A stretch of 64,000 nt of DNA from Seohaeicola zhoushanensis (GTDB lineage Bacteria; Pseudomonadota; Alphaproteobacteria; Rhodobacterales; Rhodobacteraceae). The stretch spans positions 49,933-113,932 of the forward strand of contig NZ_BNCJ01000015.1 of NCBI RefSeq assembly GCF_014656415.1, in the 5' to 3' direction. The position numbers and the translations under genes are program-made. Below are positions 44,266-53,327 of this stretch, one piece after another. Below the pieces are notes generated by a model, which was given only the letters and a program-made list of their open reading frames with translations, made no database searches and had not been told where the DNA came from. Position 1 is the stretch's first letter, and the number at the start of each line of letters is the position of its first letter.

Positions 44266-44289
44266 TTCTAAATATTGAGATATGATACC
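44266..44289. promoter_or_regulatory. Candidate regulator site A1 upstream of the CoA transferase operon
   Basis: TTCTAAATATTG (44266-44277) is followed by GATATGATACC (44279-44289). The exact reverse complement of the 12-mer, next to a GATATG/ATACC box, occurs at 52181-52204 in the divergent promoter region of the polyamine cluster. IclR-family proteins bind short imperfect palindromes in such positions; binding by the adjacent IclR protein is inference. Confidence 0.55.
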
Positions 44290-44464
44290 TCTATGTGGAA
44301 TACTTTGAAGTTTTGAGATCAAAGGTCAAGCAAGAAATCTGTTTGCCCCCTGCTTGGCTCGTGAACATTGCGCTACAGTTGGATTCAGACCCCGGATCCG
44401 AGATGCCGCGGGCCGGGGACACCTGATGGGAAGCCGACATAGCAGCCAATCCACACCTGAAGTG

Positions 44465-44483
44465 ATTCTTAAAAATTAGAATG
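44465..44483. promoter_or_regulatory. Candidate regulator site A2 upstream of the iclR-type gene
   Basis: ATTCTTAAAAATTAGAAT is an imperfect palindrome (ATTCT/AGAAT arms) and is followed by G; the ATTAGAATG part recurs exactly at 52058-52066. It lies 66 bp before the IclR start, suited to autoregulation. The rest of the 44238-44548 gap is AT-rich and holds no gene. Confidence 0.5.
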
Positions 44484-44548
44484 GCATCCCAAATTATGAC
44501 ATAATAAAGTTAAGACCCAACCCGAATCGCAGGCAGGGAAGAGACCGA

Positions 44549-45310
44549 ATGGACAAGACTTTGCTCAAGGGACTGCAGGTACTCGAACAAGTCGTGAGCG
44601 CTTCGGAACCGGTCAAATCGGCGCATATCGCCACGGAACTCGGGTTGATGAAGAGCAATGCCCACCGCGTGTTGAAGACACTCGAATTCGCGGGGTACAT
44701 CGTCCAGGACCCGAATACCAAGGAGTTCACCAGCAGCCTCAAGCTCTGGGAGATGGGCTCGCAGATCGTGAATCGGCTGGACCTGCGCAAATGCGCATCG
44801 GTGCCACTGCACGACTTGGCGCACGAGACCGGAGAGGCGGTGCACCTATCGGTGCTGGACGGGACGGAAGTGATCTATATCGACAAGATCGACAGCCCGC
44901 AGCCGGTCGGGGCCTATACCCGAACCGGTGGACGGGCGCCGGCCTATTGCGTGGCGACTGGGAAGGCACTGCTTTCGGAACTGACCGACGAGGCGCTGAC
45001 TCCGATTCTCAAGAAACTGGTCAAGCACTCGAACCTGACCATCACCGACCCGAAGGTCCTGCGCGCCGATCTGATCGAGACACGCAAGCGGGGCTATTCG
45101 ATCAACAGGGGTGAATGGCGCGAGGCCGTCTGGGGCCTTGCCGCAGTGATCCGCGACTCGCGCAATGACCCGATCGCAGCCGTCGGCGTGTCCGGCCCCG
45201 ACTTTCGTTTGTCGGAACCGGAGCGCACCGAAGTACTGGGTGAAGCAGTAAGACGCTATGCCGCGACCATCTCGCGCGGGTTGGGCAACCGGGGCCCGTT
45301 CGCGTCCTGA
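44549..45310 (+). CDS. IclR-family transcriptional regulator
   Basis: The 253-residue protein has an N-terminal winged helix (residues about 5-60, with SAHIATELGLMKSNAHRVLKT) and the IclR effector domain (about 75-245, with GEAVHLSVLDGTEVIYIDK, RAPAYCVATGKALLSELT and AVWGLAAVIRD). Such proteins bind small aromatic or carboxylic effectors. AGGGAAGAG precedes the start. It is divergent from the thiol-dioxygenase operon and convergent, 5 bp apart, with the ABC ATPase operon of the polyamine cluster. It is the only regulator gene in the 31.8-58.5 kb region, so it is the best candidate for controlling both clusters. Confidence 0.93.
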   Translation: MDKTLLKGLQVLEQVVSASEPVKSAHIATELGLMKSNAHRVLKTLEFAGYIVQDPNTKEFTSSLKLWEMGSQIVNRLDLRKCASVPLHDLAHETGEAVHLSVLDGTEVIYIDKIDSPQPVGAYTRTGGRAPAYCVATGKALLSELTDEALTPILKKLVKHSNLTITDPKVLRADLIETRKRGYSINRGEWREAVWGLAAVIRDSRNDPIAAVGVSGPDFRLSEPERTEVLGEAVRRYAATISRGLGNRGPFAS

Positions 45311-45315
45311 GCCGA

Positions 45316-46077
45316 TCAGCGTACGTGCAGGACCACCGCGGCCTCCATGCGCGCCGCCTGAAGCAGCTTGCGCGTATAGGGGTCCTCGGCGCAGCCGGCA
45401 TGGAGCGCCTGCTGGCTCAGTTCCTCCTTCAGGATCCCGTTCTCCAGCACCATCACGCGGTTGCACATATGAGCGACCACCCCCAGGTCATGGCCAACAA
45501 AGAGCATGGAGAAGCCGCGCTCGGCGTGCAGCTGCTTGAGAAGATTCAGCACCTCGGCCTGCACCGAGACATCCAGCGCCGAGGTCGGTTCGTCCAGCAG
45601 CAACACACGCGGCTCTAGGATAAGCGCCCGCGCAATCGCCACGCGCTGGCGCTGCCCGCCCGAGAGCTGGTGCGGAAAGCGGAAGCGGAAGGAAATCGGC
45701 AGACCGACCGCCGATAGCGCCGCGCGCACCTTGTCTTCCCGCCCCCCAATGCCGTGGATACGCAACGGCTCTTCGAGAATGCGCCCGATGGTCTGGCGCG
45801 GGTGCAGCGAGGCATAGGGATCCTGGAACACCATCTGAACGGTGCCCGCACGGGTCAGCCGGTCGGGTCGGGGCGGCATTCCGTGGATCACGATCTGCCC
45901 GTCCGAAACCGGTTCGAGCCCCATGATCGCCCGCAGAATGGTGCTCTTTCCCGATCCGGACTCGCCGACCAGACCAACGCATTCCCCCGGCCGCACCGAG
46001 AAGGACACACCGCGCACGACGGTGGCCGCGCCGAAGCGGACGCTGAGATTTTCGATGTCGACGGCTGCTGCGGTCAT
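45316..46077 (-). CDS. Dipeptide/oligopeptide-type ABC transporter ATPase (DppF type), system 1
   Basis: The 253-residue ATPase has Walker A ([12 protein letters not shown]), the signature [15 protein letters not shown] and Walker B (VLLLDEPTSALDVS). The PYTRKLLQAA tail is typical of the Dpp/Opp C-terminal zone. It starts at ATG 46077, overlapping the stop of the DppD-type gene (ATGA). An in-frame ATG at 46086 is possible. With its partner it energises the importer made by the two permease genes upstream. The open frame upstream to 46563 is not coding. Confidence 0.92.
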   Translation of the reverse strand: MTAAAVDIENLSVRFGAATVVRGVSFSVRPGECVGLVGESGSGKSTILRAIMGLEPVSDGQIVIHGMPPRPDRLTRAGTVQMVFQDPYASLHPRQTIGRILEEPLRIHGIGGREDKVRAALSAVGLPISFRFRFPHQLSGGQRQRVAIARALILEPRVLLLDEPTSALDVSVQAEVLNLLKQLHAERGFSMLFVGHDLGVVAHMCNRVMVLENGILKEELSQQALHAGCAEDPYTRKLLQAARMEAAVVLHVR

Positions 46078-46922
46078 GATTTCCATGCCTCCTGGCGTTC
46101 CAGGGTCGGCAGCACGTCGACCGGGTGGCCCAGCACCGGACGGCAACCGATCAACCCCTGCGTATAGGAATGCCGCGCCGCGTGGAGATGGCGGGATTCC
46201 AGCGTTTCCATCACCCGCCCGGCATACATCACCACGACCCGGTCGGTGTACGAGGCAACGAGGTCGAGGTCGTGGCTGATGAGCAGCAGGCCCATGCCTC
46301 GGTCTTCGACAAGCTTCTGGATCTCTTCCAGCACGTCGGTGCGCACGGACGTATCCAGCGCCGACGTCGGCTCGTCCGCGATCAGCAGGTCGGGCTGCGC
46401 GGCCAGCATCATCGCGATCATGATGCGCTGCCCCATCCCGCCCGAGACCTCGTGCGGGTAGAGGTCGAAGACCCGCTGCGGCTCGCGGATGCTCACCGCC
46501 TCGAGCAGATCCATGGCGCGTTCGCGCGCTGCCCGGCGGCCCTCGCGGTGATGCAGGCGGCAACTTTCGACGATCTGCTGACCCGCCGTCATCAGCGGGT
46601 TGAGCGACTGGCGCGGGTCCTGGAGGATCATCGCAATCCGGCTCCCCCGCAGACGTTCGAACCCAGCTTCGGACATTCCTCGGAGGTCGATCCCGTCGAA
46701 ATCCATCCGGCTCGCTGAGACCTTGGCCGATACGGGAAGCAGACCGATCAGCGCCCGCGCGCTCACCGATTTGCCCGAGCCGCTCTCGCCGACGATGGCG
46801 ACACGTTCGCGTCCCATCGTCAGGTTCAAGTCGTGCACCGCCGTCACCGGCCCGCGATGGCCAGCAAAGGTGATGGTCAGGTTGCGCAGGTCGACCAGCG
46901 GCCTGTCAGTGCTTGCAGTCAT
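46074..46922 (-). CDS. Dipeptide/oligopeptide-type ABC transporter ATPase (DppD type), system 1
   Basis: The 282-residue ATPase has Walker A ([11 protein letters not shown]), Q-loop ILQDPRQSLNP, the signature SGGMGQRIMIAMML (Gly-Gly-Met-Gly in place of the commoner GGQ) and Walker B (LLIADEPTSALDTS). It is the partner of the DppF-type ATPase encoded next. It begins 9 bp after the DppC-type permease gene. Relatives transport dipeptides, glutathione, opines or nickel; the linked metabolic genes point to an amine compound. Confidence 0.92.
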   Translation of the reverse strand: MTASTDRPLVDLRNLTITFAGHRGPVTAVHDLNLTMGRERVAIVGESGSGKSVSARALIGLLPVSAKVSASRMDFDGIDLRGMSEAGFERLRGSRIAMILQDPRQSLNPLMTAGQQIVESCRLHHREGRRAARERAMDLLEAVSIREPQRVFDLYPHEVSGGMGQRIMIAMMLAAQPDLLIADEPTSALDTSVRTDVLEEIQKLVEDRGMGLLLISHDLDLVASYTDRVVVMYAGRVMETLESRHLHAARHSYTQGLIGCRPVLGHPVDVLPTLERQEAWKS

Positions 46923-46931
46923 GCGCCCTCC

Positions 46932-47858
46932 TCACGACTGTCGCGGGTCGAAGACATCGACCAGCCCGTCACCCAGGAAGTTGAAACCAAGGCAGGTCAC
47001 GAAGATCGCGGCGCCGGGGAGCGTTGCCACCCACCACTGGTCGATCAGGTAGTCCCGCCCCGTGGCGATCATCGAGCCCCATTCCGCCGTTGGTGGCTGC
47101 ATCCCGAGCCCGAGGAACCCCAGGCCGGCCGCGATCAGGATGATGCCGGCCATGTCCAGTGTCAGGCGCACGATGGCCGACGGCATGCAGAGCGGCAGGA
47201 TGTAGAGACCTAGGATGCGCAGCGGCGAAGCGCCCTGGCTGCGGGCCGCCTGGATGAACTCGCGGCGGCGGAAGGACAGCGTCTCGGCCCGCGCCAGCCG
47301 CGCATAGGGCGGCCAGCCGGTCAGCGCCACAGCGATCACCGCGTTCTCGATCCCCGGCCCCAGCACCGCGACGAAAGCCAGCGCCAAGACAAGGCGGGGA
47401 AAGGCCATCACGATATCGGTCACCATCATCAGCGTGCGATCGACCCAGCCACCGAAATAGCCCGACACGATACCCGCGGCGAGGCCGACCGGCCCGATCA
47501 GGATCGACACCAGGAACACGATGGTGAGCGTCACCCGGCTGCCATGGACGATGCGCGAGTAGATATCCCGCCCGAGGTGATCGGTGCCGAACCAATGCTC
47601 GGCCGAGGGCGGCAACAGGCGCATCTCGAGATTGGTGGCCAGCGGATCATGGGTCGCGATCCAGGGCGCGGCCGCTGCCGTGAACAGAAGCAGCAGAACG
47701 ATGAGGAAGCCGCTTACGGCCAGCGGGTTGGCCATGAACCGGCGGGCCGAGAGATAGACCTGCACCGCGCGGCCCTGAAACACGCTTTCGGGCTGTTCCG
47801 CGGTAAGCCAGCCCCGCCACCCGGAGGCGGGGGCACGGTCGATATGCGCTGCGCTCAT
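46932..47858 (-). CDS. Dipeptide-type ABC transporter permease (DppC type), system 1
   Basis: The 308-residue protein has an N-terminal cytoplasmic tail and about six helices. Family features are HWFGTDHLGRDIYSRIVHG and the ATPase-docking loop AETLSFRRREFIQAARSQG. ATG 47858 overlaps the stop of the DppB-type gene. It pairs with that protein to form the membrane channel. Confidence 0.92.
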   Translation of the reverse strand: MSAAHIDRAPASGWRGWLTAEQPESVFQGRAVQVYLSARRFMANPLAVSGFLIVLLLLFTAAAAPWIATHDPLATNLEMRLLPPSAEHWFGTDHLGRDIYSRIVHGSRVTLTIVFLVSILIGPVGLAAGIVSGYFGGWVDRTLMMVTDIVMAFPRLVLALAFVAVLGPGIENAVIAVALTGWPPYARLARAETLSFRRREFIQAARSQGASPLRILGLYILPLCMPSAIVRLTLDMAGIILIAAGLGFLGLGMQPPTAEWGSMIATGRDYLIDQWWVATLPGAAIFVTCLGFNFLGDGLVDVFDPRQS

Positions 47859-48925
47859 TTCGTCCTCGGGTCCAGGATACGATAGAAGAAGTCGGTGGCA
47901 CGGTTCACGATCACGAAGCAGATCCCGATCACCAGGGTGCCGCCGAGCACGGCGTTCAGGTCGGCCGAGAACAGCGCCTGGGTGATGTAGAGCCCCAGCC
48001 CCGGCCAGGCGAAAACGGTCTCGGTCAGCACCGCGCCTTCGAGCAGATACATGAAGGTGAGCGAGACGACCGTCAGCACCGGCACGGCGACATTGCCGAA
48101 GGCATGGCGCCAGATCACCCGGCGCGCCGGCACGCCCTTGGCGCGGGCCGCGAGGATGTATTCCTGCGACAACTGCTCGATCATCAACGATCGTGTCATG
48201 CGGGCGATATAGGCCATCGAGAAATAGCCCAGGATCCCCGCCGGCAGGATCAGATGCGAGATCGCATTGCCGAAGGCACTCCATTCCCCGGCCATGATCG
48301 TGTCGATCAGCACGAACCCCGTGCGAACCGGCACGGTATATTGATAGACCATGTCGAGCCGGCCCGGTCCGGCAACGAGGTCCAGCTTGGCGTAGAACAC
48401 CAGCAGACCGACAAGGCCGATCCAGAACACCGGCACGGAATAGCCGACCAGCGAGATGATGCGGATCAGGTGATCAGTCGGCCGACCCTGCCGCACGGCG
48501 GCGGTGACTCCCAGCGGCAGTCCCAGCAGCGTGCCGATCAGCGTGGCCACGATGGCCAGTTCCATCGTCGCGGGAAACACCCGCAGCGTGTCGTCCAGCA
48601 CCGATTGGCCGGTCATGTTCGACACTCCGAAGTCACCGCGCACGACCTTCGAGAGGTAATCAGCGTATTGCACCAGCAGCGGCTTGTCGATGCCCAGCGC
48701 CTCGCGCGCCGCCTGGTAGGCCTCGGGCGTGGCCCGGTCCCCGACCATCACAAGCACCGGGTCGATCGGAATGACCCGCGCGATCAGGAAGGTCACGAGC
48801 GTGAGGCCCAGCAGCGTCAACATCAGGCTGAGCCCGAAGCGCGCCATGGCGCGCCCGCCACGATGGATGGCGCCGGGCTCCTGCCCGGCGCCTCCGTTGT
48901 CGCCAGTCGCGGAGAGGCTCGTCAC
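47855..48925 (-). CDS. Dipeptide-type ABC transporter permease (DppB type), system 1
   Basis: The 356-residue protein has a 26-residue extension before the usual first helix (MARFGLSLMLTLLGL). The rest has the DppB signatures FLIARVIPIDPVLVM, the docking loop IEQLSQEYILAARAKGVP and the closing LTETVFAWPGLG. I keep the start at ATG 48925 because it overlaps the binding-protein stop (ATGA), but the internal ATG at 48847 would give a standard length. Confidence 0.9.
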   Translation of the reverse strand: MTSLSATGDNGGAGQEPGAIHRGGRAMARFGLSLMLTLLGLTLVTFLIARVIPIDPVLVMVGDRATPEAYQAAREALGIDKPLLVQYADYLSKVVRGDFGVSNMTGQSVLDDTLRVFPATMELAIVATLIGTLLGLPLGVTAAVRQGRPTDHLIRIISLVGYSVPVFWIGLVGLLVFYAKLDLVAGPGRLDMVYQYTVPVRTGFVLIDTIMAGEWSAFGNAISHLILPAGILGYFSMAYIARMTRSLMIEQLSQEYILAARAKGVPARRVIWRHAFGNVAVPVLTVVSLTFMYLLEGAVLTETVFAWPGLGLYITQALFSADLNAVLGGTLVIGICFVIVNRATDFFYRILDPRTK

Positions 48926-50511
48926 TTGGTGATCCTGCGGAACACATAGGTGTCGAACGCCGGACCCGAGATCCAGCCCTCGACGTTGGCGCGCATCGCC
49001 ACCGGCTCGACCTGCTGGAACATGACCGCCATCGGGCTGTTGTGGCGCAGGGCGTTCTGGATGTCGGCATAGAGCGGGATCCGCTTGTCGGTGTCACGCT
49101 CGCGCATGGCCTGCTCTGCCATCGCCTGCACGTCCTTGTCCTGCCAGCCATTGCGCCAGGCCGCGGTCTTGACGCTGCTTTCGGCCGAGTTGTCCGGGTT
49201 GCTCACGAAGAAGTCGATGGTCGAATGCGGATCACCATAGTCCGGCGACCAGACCATCAGCACCAGCTCGTGGTTGCGCGCCCGGTATTTGGTGAGCGTC
49301 TGCTTGCGGTCGCCGGCGATGATATCCAGCGTCACGCCTGCCTTGGCGAAATCCGCCTGCATGGCCTCGGCAATGTCGCGGAAGGGCGATGCGGCGAAGA
49401 TGTCGATCGAGATCTTCAACCCATCCGCATAACCCGCTTCGGCCAGCAGCGCCTTGGCCTTCTCGGGATCGAAGGAATAGGGCATGTCGTCAAGCGCCGC
49501 GAAGCTGCCGCTGGAGAGCACCGATTGGTGCGCCTTGTATTGCCGCTGCAGCAGCTTGCCCGCAATACCCTCATAGTCGACCAACCAGCGCATCGCCTCG
49601 ATCACCTGCGGCTTCTGGAACATCTCCTTGGTGGTGTTCATACCGAGGTAGAGAACCGTGCTCTTGGGATCGAGCTCGATCTTGACGTCGCCATTGGCGC
49701 TGAGCGCTTCGAGCTGGTCCGAGCCGAGGTTGCGGGCGATGTCGATGTCACCCTTCTCGAGCATCAGACGCTGCGTGGTGCCTTCGGGCACGTGCCGGAT
49801 GATGATCCGCTTCATGTCGGGGGCGCCCTGGAAGTAGGACTCGTTGCTTTCCAGCACGATAACTTCGTTGGCCTTCCAGTCACGCAGCACGAAGGCGCCG
49901 GCGCCGGCGGAATTCGTGCGCAGCCAGTCATGGCCCAGGTCGCCATCCTTCTCGTGCGCCATGACTTCGGTCTTGTCTACAACCGAGCCGACACCCGCCG
50001 AAAGCGCGTTCAGCACCAGCGTCGGCGCCATCTGTTCGGCAATCTTCACCACCAGGGTCGATGGATCCGGAGCCGTCACCATTTCGGCAACGTTCTCGGG
50101 GGTCCAGCCGAATTGGGTCAGGATGAAAGCCGGGCTCTTGTTCAGAGTGACCACGCGCTGCAGCGAAAAGGCAGCATCGGCCGAGGTGACGGGATTGCCC
50201 GAAGCGAAGACAAGATCGGGACGCATCTTGAAGGTCAGCGTCATGCCGTCTTCAGACACTTCCCAGCTTTCGGCCGCCCCGCCGACCAGCTTGGTCTGGT
50301 CATCCTCGTCACGGGCGACAAGCCGCAGGTAGACGTTGTTGCTGACCTCGCCACTGACGAATTCGAAGACCTCCGCCGGGTCGAAGGAGATCACCCCGTC
50401 GATCGCCTGTGCCACCATCAGCGTATCCGGCGGGGTGGCCGCCTTCACGAAGGGAGCTGCAAGCGCCAGGGCGGCGGCAAGGGCAAGCCCCTTGAATCGG
50501 TAATGTTTCAA
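48922..50511 (-). CDS. Dipeptide/oligopeptide-type ABC periplasmic binding protein, system 1
   Basis: The 529-residue protein has a signal peptide (to AAPFVKA) and a family 5 solute-binding domain, including WEVSEDGMTLTFKMRPDLVF and VRTNSAGAGAFVLRDW-like segments. The size fits DppA/OppA. It is the first gene of the importer operon, 100 bp downstream of the aminotransferase gene with a strong hairpin between. A downstream substrate such as an acylated polyamine is inferred from the neighbours, not from the binding site. Confidence 0.92.
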   Translation of the reverse strand: MKHYRFKGLALAAALALAAPFVKAATPPDTLMVAQAIDGVISFDPAEVFEFVSGEVSNNVYLRLVARDEDDQTKLVGGAAESWEVSEDGMTLTFKMRPDLVFASGNPVTSADAAFSLQRVVTLNKSPAFILTQFGWTPENVAEMVTAPDPSTLVVKIAEQMAPTLVLNALSAGVGSVVDKTEVMAHEKDGDLGHDWLRTNSAGAGAFVLRDWKANEVIVLESNESYFQGAPDMKRIIIRHVPEGTTQRLMLEKGDIDIARNLGSDQLEALSANGDVKIELDPKSTVLYLGMNTTKEMFQKPQVIEAMRWLVDYEGIAGKLLQRQYKAHQSVLSSGSFAALDDMPYSFDPEKAKALLAEAGYADGLKISIDIFAASPFRDIAEAMQADFAKAGVTLDIIAGDRKQTLTKYRARNHELVLMVWSPDYGDPHSTIDFFVSNPDNSAESSVKTAAWRNGWQDKDVQAMAEQAMRERDTDKRIPLYADIQNALRHNSPMAVMFQQVEPVAMRANVEGWISGPAFDTYVFRRITK

Positions 50512-50564
50512 GTAATCCTCCTCTCATGTTCGGCACCGGAATACAGTCCAGCGCCCCCTCCCAT

Positions 50565-50607
50565 GGGTCAGTCCGCCGGGGCGCGTTCGGCCCTGGCGGA
50601 CTGACCC
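50565..50607 (-). terminator. 13-bp stem hairpin between aminotransferase and binding-protein genes
   Basis: GGGTCAGTCCGCC pairs perfectly with GGCGGACTGACCC across a 17-base loop, 4 bp after the aminotransferase stop. No T-run follows on the minus strand. It probably stabilises or partly terminates the aminotransferase message, giving unequal expression of the two parts. Confidence 0.6.
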
Positions 50608-50611
50608 GTTG

Positions 50612-51991
50612 TCAAACCGTCTCTGCCGAGAACTCGCGCGCGACGAAGTCGAGGCCGTCCTCCACGGCATCGAACAGGACGTCGATCTGCTCCTTGGTGA
50701 TGATCAGAGGCGGACAGAAGGCCACCGCATCGCGCAGGGCCCGCACGATGACGCCGTTGCGCTGCAGATGCGACTGGAACGCCGGACCAACCCCGCGCGC
50801 CGGCGCGAAAGGCGCCCGGCTTGTCTTGTCGGCCACCAGCTCGATCGCGCCGATCAGGCCGACGCCTCGGGTGTGTCCCACGTTCGGCCGGTCGGCCAGC
50901 GCCGCCAGGCGCGCCTGGAAATGCGGCGCGACCTGGGCGACATGGCCCAGGATGTCGCGTTCCTCGTAAATCTTCAGCGTCTCCAGCGCCACAGCCGCGC
51001 AGACCGGGTGCCCGGCATAGGTCACTCCATGGGCGAAGACGCCGTGCTTGCGGCTTTCCTCGACCAGCGCATCATAGATCTTCCCGCTGATCAGCGTGGC
51101 CGAGATCGGCAGGTAGGAAGACGACAGCGCCTTGGCGACCGTCATGATGTCGGGCTTCAACCCGTAGGTCTCGCAGCCGAACATCTTGCCGGTGCGGCCA
51201 AAGCCGCAGATGACCTCATCCGCGATCAGCAGGATATCGTATTTCCTGAGGATCTTCTGAACCCGCTCGTAATAGCCCTTCGGCGGAACGATCACCCCGC
51301 CCGATCCGCTGACCGGCTCGGCGATCAGCGCGGCGACTGTCTCCGGCCCCTCGGCCAGGATCTGCGCCTCGAGGCTTTCGGCCAGGCGCTGCGCAAAAGC
51401 CTCTTCGCTCTCGCCGGGGTTGGCGTGGTGATAGTGGCTCGGGCAGTCGGCGTGGATGATGTTGCGGATCGGCAGATCGAAGTCGGCATGGTTCGCCGGC
51501 AGACCGGTGAGGCTGCCCGAGGCCACGGTCACGCCATGGTAGCCGCGCCAGCGCGAGATGATCTTCTTCTTCTCGGGACGGCCCTTCTGGTTGTTGTAAT
51601 ACCAAACCAGCTTCACCGCCTGGTCGTTGGCCTCGGAACCGGAATTCGCAAACAGCACCTTTTCGAGGCCCTCGGGTGCGATCGAGAGCAGTTTTTCAGC
51701 AAGGTCGATCGAAGGTTCGGTCGAGCGGTGATTGAACAGATGGTAGTAGGGAAGTTTGCGGATCTGCGCATTGGCCGCGTCGGCCAGGCGTTCCTCGCTG
51801 AAGCCGAGCGAGGTGGACCAGAGACCCGCCATACCTTCGAGGTACCGGTTGCCCTGGTCATCCTCCACGTAGCAGCCATCGCCTTTGACGATGGTCAGCA
51901 GGCGACTCTCGGTATCGTAAGACAGGTTTGAATAGGGGTGAACCAGCGTTCGGGCATCCCGTTCCGCGTTTGAGTTCCGCAACGTGCTCAT
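50612..51991 (-). CDS. Class III (omega) aminotransferase, PLP-dependent
   Basis: The 459-residue enzyme has the PLP-binding set: SGSEANDQAVKL (residues 117-128), Asp258 in LLIADEVICGFGRTG, and the Schiff-base Lys287 in MTVAKALSSSY. Its overall sequence resembles putrescine/spermidine:pyruvate and beta-alanine/omega-amino acid aminotransferases. It converts a primary amine to an aldehyde using pyruvate or similar acceptors. The start follows GGAAAGG; an upstream ATG at 52057 would extend into the promoter region. It is divergent from the deacetylase gene. Confidence 0.92.
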   Translation of the reverse strand: MSTLRNSNAERDARTLVHPYSNLSYDTESRLLTIVKGDGCYVEDDQGNRYLEGMAGLWSTSLGFSEERLADAANAQIRKLPYYHLFNHRSTEPSIDLAEKLLSIAPEGLEKVLFANSGSEANDQAVKLVWYYNNQKGRPEKKKIISRWRGYHGVTVASGSLTGLPANHADFDLPIRNIIHADCPSHYHHANPGESEEAFAQRLAESLEAQILAEGPETVAALIAEPVSGSGGVIVPPKGYYERVQKILRKYDILLIADEVICGFGRTGKMFGCETYGLKPDIMTVAKALSSSYLPISATLISGKIYDALVEESRKHGVFAHGVTYAGHPVCAAVALETLKIYEERDILGHVAQVAPHFQARLAALADRPNVGHTRGVGLIGAIELVADKTSRAPFAPARGVGPAFQSHLQRNGVIVRALRDAVAFCPPLIITKEQIDVLFDAVEDGLDFVAREFSAETV

Positions 51992-52057
51992 CTGACTTTC
52001 CTTTCCTTCATCCGGCTGCACTCTGCGTTTGTGGATGTCTGGCAAGAAGTTCCACAT

Positions 52058-52066
52058 ATTAGAATG
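52058..52066. promoter_or_regulatory. Candidate regulator site B2, polyamine cluster promoter region
   Basis: ATTAGAATG here matches the end of site A2 at 44475-44483 exactly. It lies in an AT-rich patch just upstream of the aminotransferase gene, followed by CTATAC and GATATTAC, which resemble the GATAT/ATACC boxes of the other sites. Confidence 0.4.
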
Positions 52067-52180
52067 CTATACTTTTATTTGATATTACATGAAGCCGAAT
52101 CCTGCGACCTGTCAAGCCGCGTCTTTTCATTCTTCGCGCTTGACAAAATTTTCGATTCGGACAGGAATGTTTTAAATCTC

Positions 52181-52204
52181 GATATGCAATACCAATATTT
52201 AGAA
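52181..52204. promoter_or_regulatory. Candidate regulator site B1, polyamine cluster promoter region
   Basis: GATATGCAATACC (52181-52193) abuts CAATATTTAGAA (52193-52204), the exact reverse complement of TTCTAAATATTG at 44266-44277. The arrangement mirrors site A1 upstream of the CoA transferase operon. It lies 46 bp before the deacetylase start and could control both divergent genes. Confidence 0.55.
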
Positions 52205-52249
52205 TAAGCTCCGGACGATCTGCGAGCAAAATCACGGAGAAGGGCCCGT

Positions 52250-53290
<1,041 letters not shown>

Positions 53291-53327
53291 CAAAGACCTT
53301 ACAAATAACAACAGGAGAGATTTACCG

